Origin: Halomonas sp. 25-S5
GTDB taxonomy: Bacteria; Pseudomonadota; Gammaproteobacteria; Pseudomonadales; Halomonadaceae
Assembly (NCBI RefSeq): GCF_029889845.1
Contig: NZ_JARANV010000018.1
Span: 24,391 to 88,390, forward strand
Reading direction: 5' to 3'
DNA: 64,000 nucleotides
The translations under genes were made by a program, and so were the position numbers. The notes below the pieces were generated by a model. It ran no database searches. It was not told where the DNA came from and saw nothing but the letters and a program-made list of their open reading frames with translations. Shown one piece after another: positions 31,799 through 39,368 of the stretch; position 1 is the stretch's first letter; the number at the start of each line of letters is the position of its first letter.

Positions 31799-31828
31799 AG
31801 GGGCCTCGCCGGTAACGGCGAGGCCCCT
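31799..31828. terminator. Hairpin between the L,D-transpeptidase and lpp genes
   Basis: A perfect 12-13 bp stem (GGGGCCTCGCCG and its complement) with a GTAA loop between two converging genes. The T-tract is weak in both directions (TGTCTT on plus). Probably a bidirectional terminator. Confidence 0.75.
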
Positions 31829-31872
31829 GTCTTGAAGGTTCTGCTACCGCCCTACCGGGCGGCGGAGAACGA

Positions 31873-32136
31873 TCACTTGCGCATGGAACGCTCGAACATG
31901 CGGTTCATCTCTTCGCGGTTCTGCTCGGACATCTGCAGGGCCGCCTGAGCGTCGCGCTGTGCCTGGTTGGCGGTGTTCTGCGCCTGAGTGGCGATACTGC
32001 GTGCTTCGGCAGCGTCAGCCTGGGCGGACTCGGCGGTCATGCGGACTTCTTCCAGGGCGCTGTTGGATGCACAACCGGCCAGGATGGCCAGGGAGGCGGC
32101 AGCGGCGGTCAGCTTCAGAGTGGTCTTCAGAGTCAT
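31873..32136 (-). CDS. Lpp/OprI-type murein lipoprotein
   Basis: 87 residues. The signal peptide ends in lipobox LAGC (C22), giving a lipidated mature protein of about 66 residues. The mature part is an alanine-rich heptad helix (SAQADAAEARSIATQAQNT), the trimeric coiled-coil layout of Braun lipoprotein and OprI. It ends RSMRK, and the terminal lysine is the expected attachment point to peptidoglycan. Two L,D-transpeptidase genes flank it. AGGAGAA precedes the ATG. Confidence 0.9.
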   Translation of the reverse strand: MTLKTTLKLTAAAASLAILAGCASNSALEEVRMTAESAQADAAEARSIATQAQNTANQAQRDAQAALQMSEQNREEMNRMFERSMRK

Positions 32137-32313
32137 GGTGTTCTCCTTGAGTCTTCCTTGGGTACTGCGTTGGTGTTGCCTGAGAGTCAGGCTTCCTGCG
32201 GAAGCAGGCCTTCTTGCAGCGACTTCTGCTGCGAAGCACAGGAGTCAAACGCTGTTTTATAATATATAACGGCGCTTGTCCATAGCTTAGAACGTCCCTT
32301 GCGAATGTAAAGC

Positions 32314-32925
32314 CTAGCGGATCACGACGCGTGTGCCAATGTCGATCAACGACGACAAATTCTCGACCTGCGTGTCGGTCACTGCCACGCAGCCATCCGT
32401 CCAGTGGAACCGCCGGTGGATGTCGGGATCCCCCTCACCGACACCATGGATGCCGATGAAGCCGCCGAGCACCGTATCCTGGGGAGGGTAACCGTTCCGA
32501 CGGTAGTAGGAGAAGTAGTCATCGTAGTCTTGCTGGCTGTACACCCCGGCCTCCAGCGCCATGCGGGCATGAGTCGGCGTGGGGTAATCGAGCCCGATGA
32601 AGATATGGAACTTGCTGCGGCGATTGAAGCGGTTGACCCGGAACTCGCCGAGCGGCGTGGCACGGTCGCCCCGCTGGCGCTGCGGCTTGGCCCCTCCGCG
32701 GCCCAGCGAGATCGGCTCGTAGCGCTCGAGTAGCCGATTGCCACGGTAGACGCTCAGCGCCGCCTCACGGTCATCGACCAGCACCCACAGCTCGCCGTCG
32801 TGGCGAGGAACGATGGCGCGAGACAGCAGGCTGTCCATCAGGCTGGCAGACGCGTACGGGGCCAGCAGCAGCAAGGGCGAACTGAGCGCCAGCAGGCCGA
32901 AGCGGCGACGGGACAGGTGCTTCAT
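32314..32925 (-). CDS. L,D-transpeptidase family protein, possibly Tat-exported
   Basis: 203 residues. The N-terminus SRRRFGLLALSSPLLLL has a twin-arginine-like motif and hydrophobic stretch. The YkuD domain follows: IGIHGVGEGDPD supplies the histidine and HWTDGCVAVTD the nucleophile cysteine. It lacks LysM and is much shorter than the enzyme at 30698. Resembles YafK/YnhG-like murein peptidases or transpeptidases, and a cleaving role is possible. It follows lpp on the same strand after 177 bp. Confidence 0.88.
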   Translation of the reverse strand: MKHLSRRRFGLLALSSPLLLLAPYASASLMDSLLSRAIVPRHDGELWVLVDDREAALSVYRGNRLLERYEPISLGRGGAKPQRQRGDRATPLGEFRVNRFNRRSKFHIFIGLDYPTPTHARMALEAGVYSQQDYDDYFSYYRRNGYPPQDTVLGGFIGIHGVGEGDPDIHRRFHWTDGCVAVTDTQVENLSSLIDIGTRVVIR

Positions 32926-33001
32926 CGGTGACGTCTCTGGGGCATGCAGGAAATGAAAGGCTTCGTACTGATAGACGTTATACCGGATTGGCCAAGGCCT
33001 G

Positions 33002-33079
33002 TCAGGAGGGAATGGCGGTGTCGCAAAACGGCGTCATCGGCATGGCGCAGCAGCGTGAGTGACAGGCTCTGTCCGACAT
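33002..33079 (-). CDS. Possible 25-residue cysteine-rich small protein
   Basis: An ATG with GAGGAG placed 7 nt upstream opens a 25-codon frame (MSDRACHSRCCAMPMTPFC...) with four cysteines in pattern Cx3CCx7C. It starts 11 bp after the ferritin-like gene, whose stop codon overlaps the ribosome-binding site, so it would be translated as a downstream cistron. No family is recognised. The good ribosome-binding site and close coupling are the only support; it may be spurious. Confidence 0.35.
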   Translation of the reverse strand: MSDRACHSRCCAMPMTPFCDTAIPS

Positions 33080-33089
33080 CGCGTTCTCC

Positions 33090-33554
33090 TCAGTAGTCCT
33101 CGAGTCGTTGCATGTCACGGGCAAGTCGTCGCACTTCGGCCTCATGGCCGGTAGAGAGCGAGGCGAAGAACTCGCGCTCGGCCTCCGCGGATGCCCGCTC
33201 GACACGATGCGCGTAGAGATCCTGAAGCGTCCTGTGCATGGTCAGCGCGGTAGAGAGCACATCCTGCACGCTGTCGCAGGACACACACTGGGTAAGACGA
33301 TCGAGGGTGGGCGCATGGGGAAAGTCGGCAGGGTCGTCGAACCAGGTCTCGAGGACGTTGCGATGCTCGCTATCTTCCTCGAGGTAGTTGGCCAGCTCGG
33401 TCTGCATCTTGCGTTCGTGCTCGGCCAGGTACTCCAATGCCATGCGCACCCGGTCGTTGACGTCAGTGGCGGCCAGCTGGTCATACTGTTCGGCGAGCCC
33501 ACGATGGTAATCGGCCGCCCAGGCGACCAGCTCCTTGACCTGATGAAAGCGCAT
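33090..33554 (-). CDS. Ferritin-like (rubrerythrin-type) domain protein
   Basis: 154 residues, all helical. Metal-ligand-like residues recur in helices: YHRGLAEQY, YLAEHERKMQTEL, a MHRTLQDLY helix and GHEAEVRRLARDMQ, the pattern of a four-helix ferritin-like bundle. A CVSC pair lies near residue 90. I cannot name the family closely. The ATG at 33554 has GGAGGAG 5 nt upstream and is preferred over one six codons earlier. An iron or oxidative-stress role is inferred from fold only. Confidence 0.65.
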   Translation of the reverse strand: MRFHQVKELVAWAADYHRGLAEQYDQLAATDVNDRVRMALEYLAEHERKMQTELANYLEEDSEHRNVLETWFDDPADFPHAPTLDRLTQCVSCDSVQDVLSTALTMHRTLQDLYAHRVERASAEAEREFFASLSTGHEAEVRRLARDMQRLEDY

Positions 33555-33751
33555 TGCGGCTCCTCCTATCATTGATGCCCCGATACGGGCAGATAGTCCA
33601 TTAATTTTATCGTAACCAAGCCATGTCCATCACGCTTGATGCATATCAATGCTGTATGAGATCGTAGCCGCCGCCCCACGTGCCACCTTCTGGCGTTGCC
33701 CGGCATTGTGGGCTCTTCCGGCGTTGTGGGTCATTGACTGGTGCAACGCAC

Positions 33752-33776
33752 AGCTTGGCGCCAAGCCGGCCAAGCT
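33752..33776 (-). terminator. Hairpin built from GCTTGGC/GCCAAGC units
   Basis: AGCTTGGC pairs with GCCAAGCT (8 bp, 9-nt loop that contains another GCCAAGC). It lies 30 bp past the SDR stop codon and probably ends the SDR transcript, though no T-tract follows. The units are the same heptamers as in the modules at 25410 and 50073. Confidence 0.45.
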
Positions 33777-33805
33777 CAGAGCACTAACGTCAAGAAATAA
33801 CTTTA

Positions 33806-34711
33806 TCACAGCTTGGCGCGCAGGCGGTTCACCAACAGATCGTGCCTGAGAATCTCGTTCCTGAGCGAGGTGAGTTCTTCCACATCCCAATTGGCGCTGA
33901 AATGGCGCCCCGTGCCCCAGTCCGCCTTGCCGGAGGCCAGCCAGACGATAAAACCGGCCGCCAGCTCGGGGCTATCGGTGAGATAGGCGTGCATCTCCCC
34001 TGGCATGTTCTGTCCGAGCTCGGTGGCCACTCCGCCGGGATGGATGGCGAAGCATTTGATGCCGTCCTGACCATGATCCACGGTGACGAATTCACACAGA
34101 CGGTTGATCGCGTGCTTGGATGTCTGGTAATCAGATCCCGTCGGGGACAGCAGCTGCGCGCCAACCGACGACAGCAGGATCAGATGACCGCCACTTGATC
34201 CTTCGGCGGCCCACTTTTTCGCAGACTCGATAAGATGCGGCATACAGAAACGTATGACGTGATAGGCCCCCCTCACGTTGACTTCCCAGGTGTGCCACCA
34301 GCTCTCGGGGTCGGACTCGCCGATCTTCGCCCAATGCGCAAGGTGGCCGGCGTTGGCATCGGCCACGTCGATGCCGCCGAATGTTTTCACGCAATCGGCA
34401 ACGGCAGCTTCGACCTGCTCCGGGCGGGTGACATCGCACGTCGAATAGGCGCACTGGGTATTCGGGTTTGCCTGTCGGATCAGCTCCCGTGTCTCCTCGA
34501 GTGCCGGCTCTGAGCGCGCGGTCACATAGACCGCCCTTGCGCCCGCCTCGGCGAAGGCGACAGCCGTAGCCTGGCCGATTCCCCGTGATCCGCCGGTAAT
34601 AAAGATCACCTTGCCCGACGCGCTATCTTTCAGCGCTGCAGCCGGATTGATCGCCTCATATCGGCCGTGATGTTCCGTCAGGGAAAGGAACTGGGTGTCA
34701 AGGGATGACAT
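33806..34711 (-). CDS. Short-chain dehydrogenase/reductase
   Basis: 301 residues of classical SDR layout: NAD(P)-binding TGGSRGIG at residues 39-46, the structural motif DANAGH (variant of NNAG), catalytic S181/S182, Y195 and K199 in SDYQTSKH, and HPGGVATELG. The TGGSRGIG loop with R at its third variable position and ARSE after the second strand hints at NADP(H), not certain. AAGGAGGTAGAC precedes the ATG. First of a same-strand block of detoxification genes; its substrate is unknown. Confidence 0.9.
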   Translation of the reverse strand: MSSLDTQFLSLTEHHGRYEAINPAAALKDSASGKVIFITGGSRGIGQATAVAFAEAGARAVYVTARSEPALEETRELIRQANPNTQCAYSTCDVTRPEQVEAAVADCVKTFGGIDVADANAGHLAHWAKIGESDPESWWHTWEVNVRGAYHVIRFCMPHLIESAKKWAAEGSSGGHLILLSSVGAQLLSPTGSDYQTSKHAINRLCEFVTVDHGQDGIKCFAIHPGGVATELGQNMPGEMHAYLTDSPELAAGFIVWLASGKADWGTGRHFSANWDVEELTSLRNEILRHDLLVNRLRAKL

Positions 34712-34832
34712 GTCTACCTCCTTCGGTGGTTGGGCGGATCGATGGCCGTCAGGCCCTTGATCTGCCCGTTTATAGAAGATCTCGTTTTCGACAATCAGAG
34801 GACAAGTCCTTATGCCGGCGCGGTGCCAGTGC

Positions 34833-35921
34833 TCACTCTTTCGCGTGCGCCCGATACTCCCCTTGCCGCTCCAGCATCCAGCCCGGATACTCCTCCGGCA
34901 GGCGGCTGACCTCATCCAGGGCGGCCAGCTCGTCATCCGACAGGCGTACTCCGGCCGCGCGGATATTGGCCTTGAGCTGGTCGGGCCGTTTGGCACCCAC
35001 AATAATGCTGGTCACAGGTTTCTGGTGTAGCAGCCAGGCCAGGGCGATCTGGGCCACGCTGACCGGCTCGCCGTCGACCTGCTTGCCATCGGCAATCTCC
35101 CGCATGACCCTGATAACCTCGCTGCCCCGCTCACGGTTGACGGGCGGGAAATCAAACCTGGCCCGGCGGTTTTCCTCGGAAACGTCCGGCCCTTCGTATT
35201 TGCCCGACAGGTAGCCCCCTGCCAGCGGGCTCCACACCATCAGCCCGACCTTCTCGGATGCCAGCATCGGCACGATATCCCGTTCCAGGTCGCGACCCAC
35301 CAGGGTGTAATAGGCCTGCAGGGAGGTGATCGGGCACAGGTGACGGGCCCGGGTGATGCCGATGGCCTTCATGATCTGCCAGGCGGCCCAGTTGGACAGG
35401 CCCACATAACGCACATGGCCGTGTTGCACCAGGGTGTTCAGTGCCTCCAGGGTTTCCTCGATCGGCGTGGCCGGGTCGAAGCCGTGGATCTGGTACAGGT
35501 CGATATAGTCCGTCTGCAGGCGCGCCAGGCTCGCCTTGCATTCACTCATGATATGGCCACGGGAGGCGCCCCGGGCATTGGGACCATCCCCCATGGGGCC
35601 AAGTACCTTGGTGGCCAGCACCACGTCCTCGCGGCGAACGCCGAGATTCTTCAGGGACTGGCCGACGATGCGCTCACTGGCACCGAAACCATAGACATTG
35701 GCGGTGTCGATGAAGTTGATGCCCGCCTCCAGGGCCATCTTCATCAGCTCGTCGGCCTGCTCCTGCTGCAGATTGCCGATCAGGCCCCAGATCCCCTCAT
35801 CGCCGCCGCCGAAGGTCATGGTCCCCAGGCAGAGCTCGGAGACGAACAGGCCTGAGTCACCCAGTGCCTTGTAGCGTAGACGGTTGTCTTCATGGAACCG
35901 CGGTAGGTTGTCAGTTGCCAT
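34833..35921 (-). CDS. Aldo/keto reductase
   Basis: 362-residue (beta/alpha)8 NADPH-dependent reductase. The catalytic tetrad is visible: D in FIDTANVYG, Y four residues later, K in VLATKVLG and H in LYQIHGFD. The C-terminal cofactor segment (SIIVGAKRPDQLKANI) resembles AKR families acting on aldehydes and ketones such as methylglyoxal. It lies 121 bp upstream of the SDR gene on the same strand. The specific substrate is unknown. Confidence 0.92.
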   Translation of the reverse strand: MATDNLPRFHEDNRLRYKALGDSGLFVSELCLGTMTFGGGDEGIWGLIGNLQQEQADELMKMALEAGINFIDTANVYGFGASERIVGQSLKNLGVRREDVVLATKVLGPMGDGPNARGASRGHIMSECKASLARLQTDYIDLYQIHGFDPATPIEETLEALNTLVQHGHVRYVGLSNWAAWQIMKAIGITRARHLCPITSLQAYYTLVGRDLERDIVPMLASEKVGLMVWSPLAGGYLSGKYEGPDVSEENRRARFDFPPVNRERGSEVIRVMREIADGKQVDGEPVSVAQIALAWLLHQKPVTSIIVGAKRPDQLKANIRAAGVRLSDDELAALDEVSRLPEEYPGWMLERQGEYRAHAKE

Positions 35922-35973
35922 GTTGCACCTCTTTGTGAAATGAATTGATATTGAAAGCGAGCTGCGGACCTCG

Positions 35974-36438
35974 CTATTTGACCAGCCCTCGCAGTCTTTC
36001 TACCAACGAGGTGGTGACATCGTGAAGCTGTGCTCCCTCCGCGGCGTCAAAACCGATCCGGGCCGCAAGCGTTTCGGGAATCCGCTGGGCCTGCTCCCGT
36101 AAGGCGGTGGCGTGCGGAGTGAGTGCGATGAGCACACGACGCTCGTCCTCACGGTCTCGCCTGCGGGTCACCAGGCCATCTCGCTCCATGCGCTTGAGCA
36201 GGGGAGTGATGGTGCCGGCATCAAGATAGAGGCAATCACGCAATTCGCCGACGCTGGCACTGCCGCGCTCCCACAGCACCAGCAATACCAGATATTGCGA
36301 ATAGGTCAGCCCCAGCGGTGCCAGCAGCGGACGATACAGGCGCTGCATCAGGTTGGTCGCCGCGTAGAGGGGAAAGCAGACCTGACGGTCGAGGCGAAGC
36401 CACTCGCTGGCATCGTCTTGGTGCTCGCTACCCATCAT
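35974..36438 (-). CDS. OhrR-type MarR regulator, peroxide sensing
   Basis: 154 residues. The peroxide-sensing cysteine of the OhrR group is present, C21 in LDRQVCFPLYAATN, followed by LGLTYSQYLVLLVLWE and the wing DREDERRVLIALT. OhrR represses ohr until organic hydroperoxides oxidise this cysteine. It overlaps the end of ohr by 4 bp (ATGA). A second ATG one codon later is possible. Being downstream of and coupled to ohr means it would be induced with its target. Confidence 0.93.
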   Translation of the reverse strand: MMGSEHQDDASEWLRLDRQVCFPLYAATNLMQRLYRPLLAPLGLTYSQYLVLLVLWERGSASVGELRDCLYLDAGTITPLLKRMERDGLVTRRRDREDERRVLIALTPHATALREQAQRIPETLAARIGFDAAEGAQLHDVTTSLVERLRGLVK

Positions 36439-36860
36439 CGCGTCTTGACACTCAGCGCGACATCGATATTGCCGCGGGTTGCATTTGAATAGGGGCAGAC
36501 CTCATGCGCCTGGGCAACGATCGCCTCGGCTGCCGCCTGGTCAACGCCGGCCAGCGTGACATCGAGCGCGACGGTCAGCGCAAAACCGCCGCTGCCATTC
36601 GGCTCCAGGCCGACGGTGGCGGCCACCTCGACATCACGATCCTGGAGTTTGCGCTCCTGGTTGCGGGTGACATGGATGACTGCATTGCCGAAGCAGGCGG
36701 CATAACCGGCCGCAAAAAGCTGTTCAGGATTGGTGGCATCGCCCTGGCCGCCCAGACTGCCGGGCATCGCGAGCTTGAGGTCGAGAAGCCCATCAGTGCT
36801 TTTCACCGTGCCGCTGCGACCGCCGATGGCGTTAACCGTGGTTGAGTAGAACGTGCTCAT
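36435..36860 (-). CDS. ohr: Organic hydroperoxide resistance protein Ohr
   Basis: 141 residues. Thiol peroxidase that reduces organic and fatty-acid hydroperoxides. The two catalytic cysteines are visible: C56 in AAGYAACFGNA and C122 in EVCPYSNATRGN. The start MSTFYSTTVNAIGGRSGTV is typical. CAGGAGGTGAAGC precedes the ATG. It is the first gene of ohr-ohrR and is preceded by an 82-bp AT-rich gap where the OhrR site should lie; I found no confident operator. Confidence 0.96.
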   Translation of the reverse strand: MSTFYSTTVNAIGGRSGTVKSTDGLLDLKLAMPGSLGGQGDATNPEQLFAAGYAACFGNAVIHVTRNQERKLQDRDVEVAATVGLEPNGSGGFALTVALDVTLAGVDQAAAEAIVAQAHEVCPYSNATRGNIDVALSVKTR

Positions 36861-36942
36861 GCTTCACCTCCTGGAGTGTATGGCAAGCCATCCTATCGCT
36901 AACCATATAGTTCAGGCAAGGAGCAGTGTCGTCGGGCTTATA

Positions 36943-37521
36943 CTAGAATGCGCGCGCATGGCAGCGGGCGCTCAGGAGCCGCGTGGCGCCGTCAAACACG
37001 GCGGGATCTTCTTCGGTGCGCGCTGCCAGATGGGCACCTTCCAGCGTGGCCAGGGTGGCGTGCGCCTCATCGGTCGGATCCTGGATGGCCACGATTGATC
37101 CATCCCTTTGCCCCAGTTCGAACATAGCCGTAAGCCATTGCAGTACCATGACGCGAACGGCACCGACTTTGGCGATAACCGCATCGGACAGGCTTTCGCG
37201 GCAGATTGAAAAGGCAACACACAGGCACACGGTCTGGCCATCATGCAGCGCCGAGCGATACAGGGCAATCAGTGCCTTGAAGCGTGCGCCGGCGCTGGAA
37301 TGGGTTGATTCTATCCCGGCCAGGCCATGCTGCAGATTGGTCTGATAGCGCTCAATCAAGGCCTCGGAGAGGTTCGCTTTGGTGGGGAAGTGATAGTGAA
37401 TCGAGGCCTTCCGAATGCCGATGGCCTCAGCCAGATCCGCATAGCTGAACCCGTCAAAGCCCCGTGACCGGACGCTGTGCTCGGCAAGATCCATCAGGGC
37501 GGTTCTGGTATCACGGTTCAT
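36943..37521 (-). CDS. TetR/AcrR-family transcriptional regulator
   Basis: 192 residues. The N-terminal helix-turn-helix is clear (FSYADLAEAIGIRKASIHYHF, about residues 25-45). The C-terminal ligand domain has no recognisable signature beyond the NemR/AcuR-like length; it carries cysteines (VCLCVAFSIC) that could sense electrophiles. The ATG at 37521 has AGGTGA 8 nt upstream; another ATG two codons earlier is too close to it. A dyad at 38967 ahead of the GST gene is a candidate target. Confidence 0.88.
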   Translation of the reverse strand: MNRDTRTALMDLAEHSVRSRGFDGFSYADLAEAIGIRKASIHYHFPTKANLSEALIERYQTNLQHGLAGIESTHSSAGARFKALIALYRSALHDGQTVCLCVAFSICRESLSDAVIAKVGAVRVMVLQWLTAMFELGQRDGSIVAIQDPTDEAHATLATLEGAHLAARTEEDPAVFDGATRLLSARCHARAF

Positions 37522-37578
37522 GGTCATTCACCTGTCTATGTCACCTATCCATGTGGTTCACTCGCGCTATTGCCGGGC

Positions 37579-38247
37579 TCATACTGCCGGTGCCCCGGCA
37601 AATCGCAGGTGCCCGGTCTTCATCCAGAGCTTCGCGCCATCGTCCCCGGCCCGCGCGGACAACGTTTGCCCTTCGGGCAGGCGCAGCCAGTCATGCCGGC
37701 CCAGCACCTCGCCGTCCACCGTGACCGTGCCGTCGATCACCAGCAGCTCGATTCCGCCGGGTGCCTCCGAGGTCAGTGTCGCCTTCGCATCGAGCTTGCT
37801 GTAGGTGACAATCTCACGGTCGTCCTCGTGCAGCTTTGCGGTGGCAACGCCGTCCACCGGGGCACCCAGCCCGGCTTCCATGTTCTTGCTGAACTGGGTA
37901 CGGTCGGCCAGGTCGAACTGCCAGAGTTTTACAAAAATCGTGCACCCCTCCTCAGAGCGCGGGATATGTGACGTGGTCGGGGGGTTGCGCACATAGGTGC
38001 CGGCAGGGAAGTCACCGTGCTCATCCTGGAATACGCCCTCCAGTACGATGAATTCCTCGCCCCCGGTATGGGTGTGCGCCGAGAAATGGCTGCCCGGTGC
38101 ATACCGCACGATGGTGGTGGCGCGGGCAACTTCATCCCCGATCCGGTCCAGCATGCGCCGCTCCACCCCTTTCATGGGTGACGGCTGCCATTCAAGCTGA
38201 TCGGAATGCACGACAACCGGTTTGGAGAAATTAGCATTGATCTCCAT
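37579..38247 (-). CDS. ChrR-like two-cupin protein
   Basis: 222 residues with two cupin modules. The first has metal-ligand residues H58 and H60 with E64/E65 ([14 protein letters not shown]) and a later histidine in TSHIPR; the second is degenerate. The layout resembles the cupin part of ChrR, an anti-sigma factor that senses singlet oxygen, but the N-terminal zinc-binding anti-sigma domain is absent here. An enzymatic or sensing role is possible. It sits between the TetR and GST genes with short gaps, so co-expression is likely. Confidence 0.8.
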   Translation of the reverse strand: MEINANFSKPVVVHSDQLEWQPSPMKGVERRMLDRIGDEVARATTIVRYAPGSHFSAHTHTGGEEFIVLEGVFQDEHGDFPAGTYVRNPPTTSHIPRSEEGCTIFVKLWQFDLADRTQFSKNMEAGLGAPVDGVATAKLHEDDREIVTYSKLDAKATLTSEAPGGIELLVIDGTVTVDGEVLGRHDWLRLPEGQTLSARAGDDGAKLWMKTGHLRFAGAPAV

Positions 38248-38305
38248 GAGATTGCCTCCCTTTATTCATGTGTTCAATTCATGTGTTGAACCTGAATGTC
38301 CCGGC

Positions 38306-38926
38306 TCATCCGGCAATGGACGGACGGGCTGCGACTTTTGCGCGCCAGGCCCGGAGGTTGCTCAGGGACCCGGGAATATCAACCTTGGCAAAATCCGCAA
38401 ACACCAGGCCGGCATAGGTGGTGATATCCGCCACCGAGAAGCTGTCGCCCGCAACAAACTCATTGTCTGCCAGAACACTGTCCAGGTAGGCCATGGTGGC
38501 GCTGGCAATTTCTTTCTGTTTGTTACCCCATTCAGCGCATTGCCAGGTCTCCAGATCCGGGCCGAGCCCCGGGGTTGCGTGGTGGAAATAGGCACCCACG
38601 GCGTTCATCAGACCGTTTTCTACCCGCAGATTCATCATCGCAATGCAGGCGCGCTCCTTTGGGGTTGTACCCGTGAGGGAGGGGCCATCAAAGACCCCGT
38701 CGATATATTCGGTGATGGCGTTGCACTGGGCGATGCAGGTACCGTCGTCAAGCTCCAGCATGGGCACGGTGGCATCCGGGTTCTTTGCCCGGAACTCCTC
38801 GGAACGGTGTTCGGCCCCCATCACATCCACCGGGACAAATTCCACCTGATTCGTTGCGCCTTTTTCTGCCAGGGCAATGCGAACGCGCAGCGGGTTCGGG
38901 AAGCCTTCGGTATCGTGGACCTTCAT
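38306..38926 (-). CDS. Glutathione S-transferase family protein
   Basis: 206 residues. The thioredoxin-like N-terminal half has the cis-proline region ATVPMLELDDGT and glutathione-contact-like ECx motif (IAQCNAITEYI); the C-terminal half is all-helical with SVADITTYAGLVFADF (the N-capping box). It begins MKVHDTEGFPNPLRVRIALAE, so an active-site Ser/Tyr is not obvious. AGAGGT precedes the ATG at 38926. First gene after the dyad at 38967. Likely conjugates or reduces electrophiles. Confidence 0.9.
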   Translation of the reverse strand: MKVHDTEGFPNPLRVRIALAEKGATNQVEFVPVDVMGAEHRSEEFRAKNPDATVPMLELDDGTCIAQCNAITEYIDGVFDGPSLTGTTPKERACIAMMNLRVENGLMNAVGAYFHHATPGLGPDLETWQCAEWGNKQKEIASATMAYLDSVLADNEFVAGDSFSVADITTYAGLVFADFAKVDIPGSLSNLRAWRAKVAARPSIAG

Positions 38927-38966
38927 TGGTTGACCTCTAGCAATGTTGAGTGAGTGCAAGACCCAC

Positions 38967-38982
38967 CCTACCTACTGGTAGG
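38967..38982. promoter_or_regulatory. Putative TetR-family operator upstream of the GST gene
   Basis: CCTACC and GGTAGG form a perfect dyad with a 4-bp TACT centre, 41 bp upstream of the GST start codon. Size and symmetry fit TetR-family operators. The nearest TetR gene (36943) lies two genes downstream on the same strand, so self-control of a GST-cupin-TetR unit is plausible. Not tested. Confidence 0.5.
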
Positions 38983-39144
38983 TTGATTTGCAAGAGGCAG
39001 CCATGAATCGAGTGTGTCGGTTGAGATGCTGGAAAACGTTGGTCGGCTGGTTCCGACATAAGGCCTGCGGACGCCTCGGGCCGACCCAATGGGGGGAAAG
39101 GCGCCGTATATCAAAAAAACCGACTCAGCGGTCAGAAGTAAGTA

Positions 39145-39165
39145 TCCCCCGGCAAAGCCGGGGGA
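39145..39165. repeat. Strong GC-rich hairpin, possible insertion-sequence remnant
   Basis: TCCCCCGGC pairs with GCCGGGGGA (9 bp, AAA loop), with AT-rich flanks. It lies in the 442-bp gap between the dienelactone hydrolase and GST genes. The surrounding open frames have no recognisable product. Such hairpins often mark ends of decayed mobile elements, but I cannot name one. Confidence 0.35.
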
Positions 39166-39290
39166 TTACCTTATTTATTTACTCTATTTATTTACTGTGC
39201 GATTGGCGCCGCCAGGCGCCCAGTGTATCGCTGATGTATCGCGCAGCAAGCTGTGCTCATACAACATTACCGCTTTTTGCATGGATAAGG

Positions 39291-39326
39291 CTCTCATCGG
39301 GCCGAAAGCGCTTTACCCGATGAGAG
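39291..39326 (-). terminator. Hairpin after the dienelactone hydrolase gene
   Basis: CTCTCATCGGG pairs with CCCGATGAGAG (11 bp, perfect); the 14-nt loop contains the palindrome AAAGCGCTTT. It is 43 bp past the stop of the gene at 39369. On the minus strand it is followed by CCTTATCC, a weak T-tract. Confidence 0.55.
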
Positions 39327-39368
39327 ACTTTGTTCGTGCAATCGCCCTGGTTTTTGCTCCCGCCTGTA

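Noticed and set aside
33597..33805. A small gene in the gap before the SDR stop
   Set aside because: Open frames here have no ribosome-binding site or recognisable sequence; the region holds a hairpin only.
38988..39323. Possible 111-residue protein upstream of the GST gene
   Set aside because: Crosses strong hairpins, odd composition (many Arg/Ser/Cys), no family; likely non-coding.
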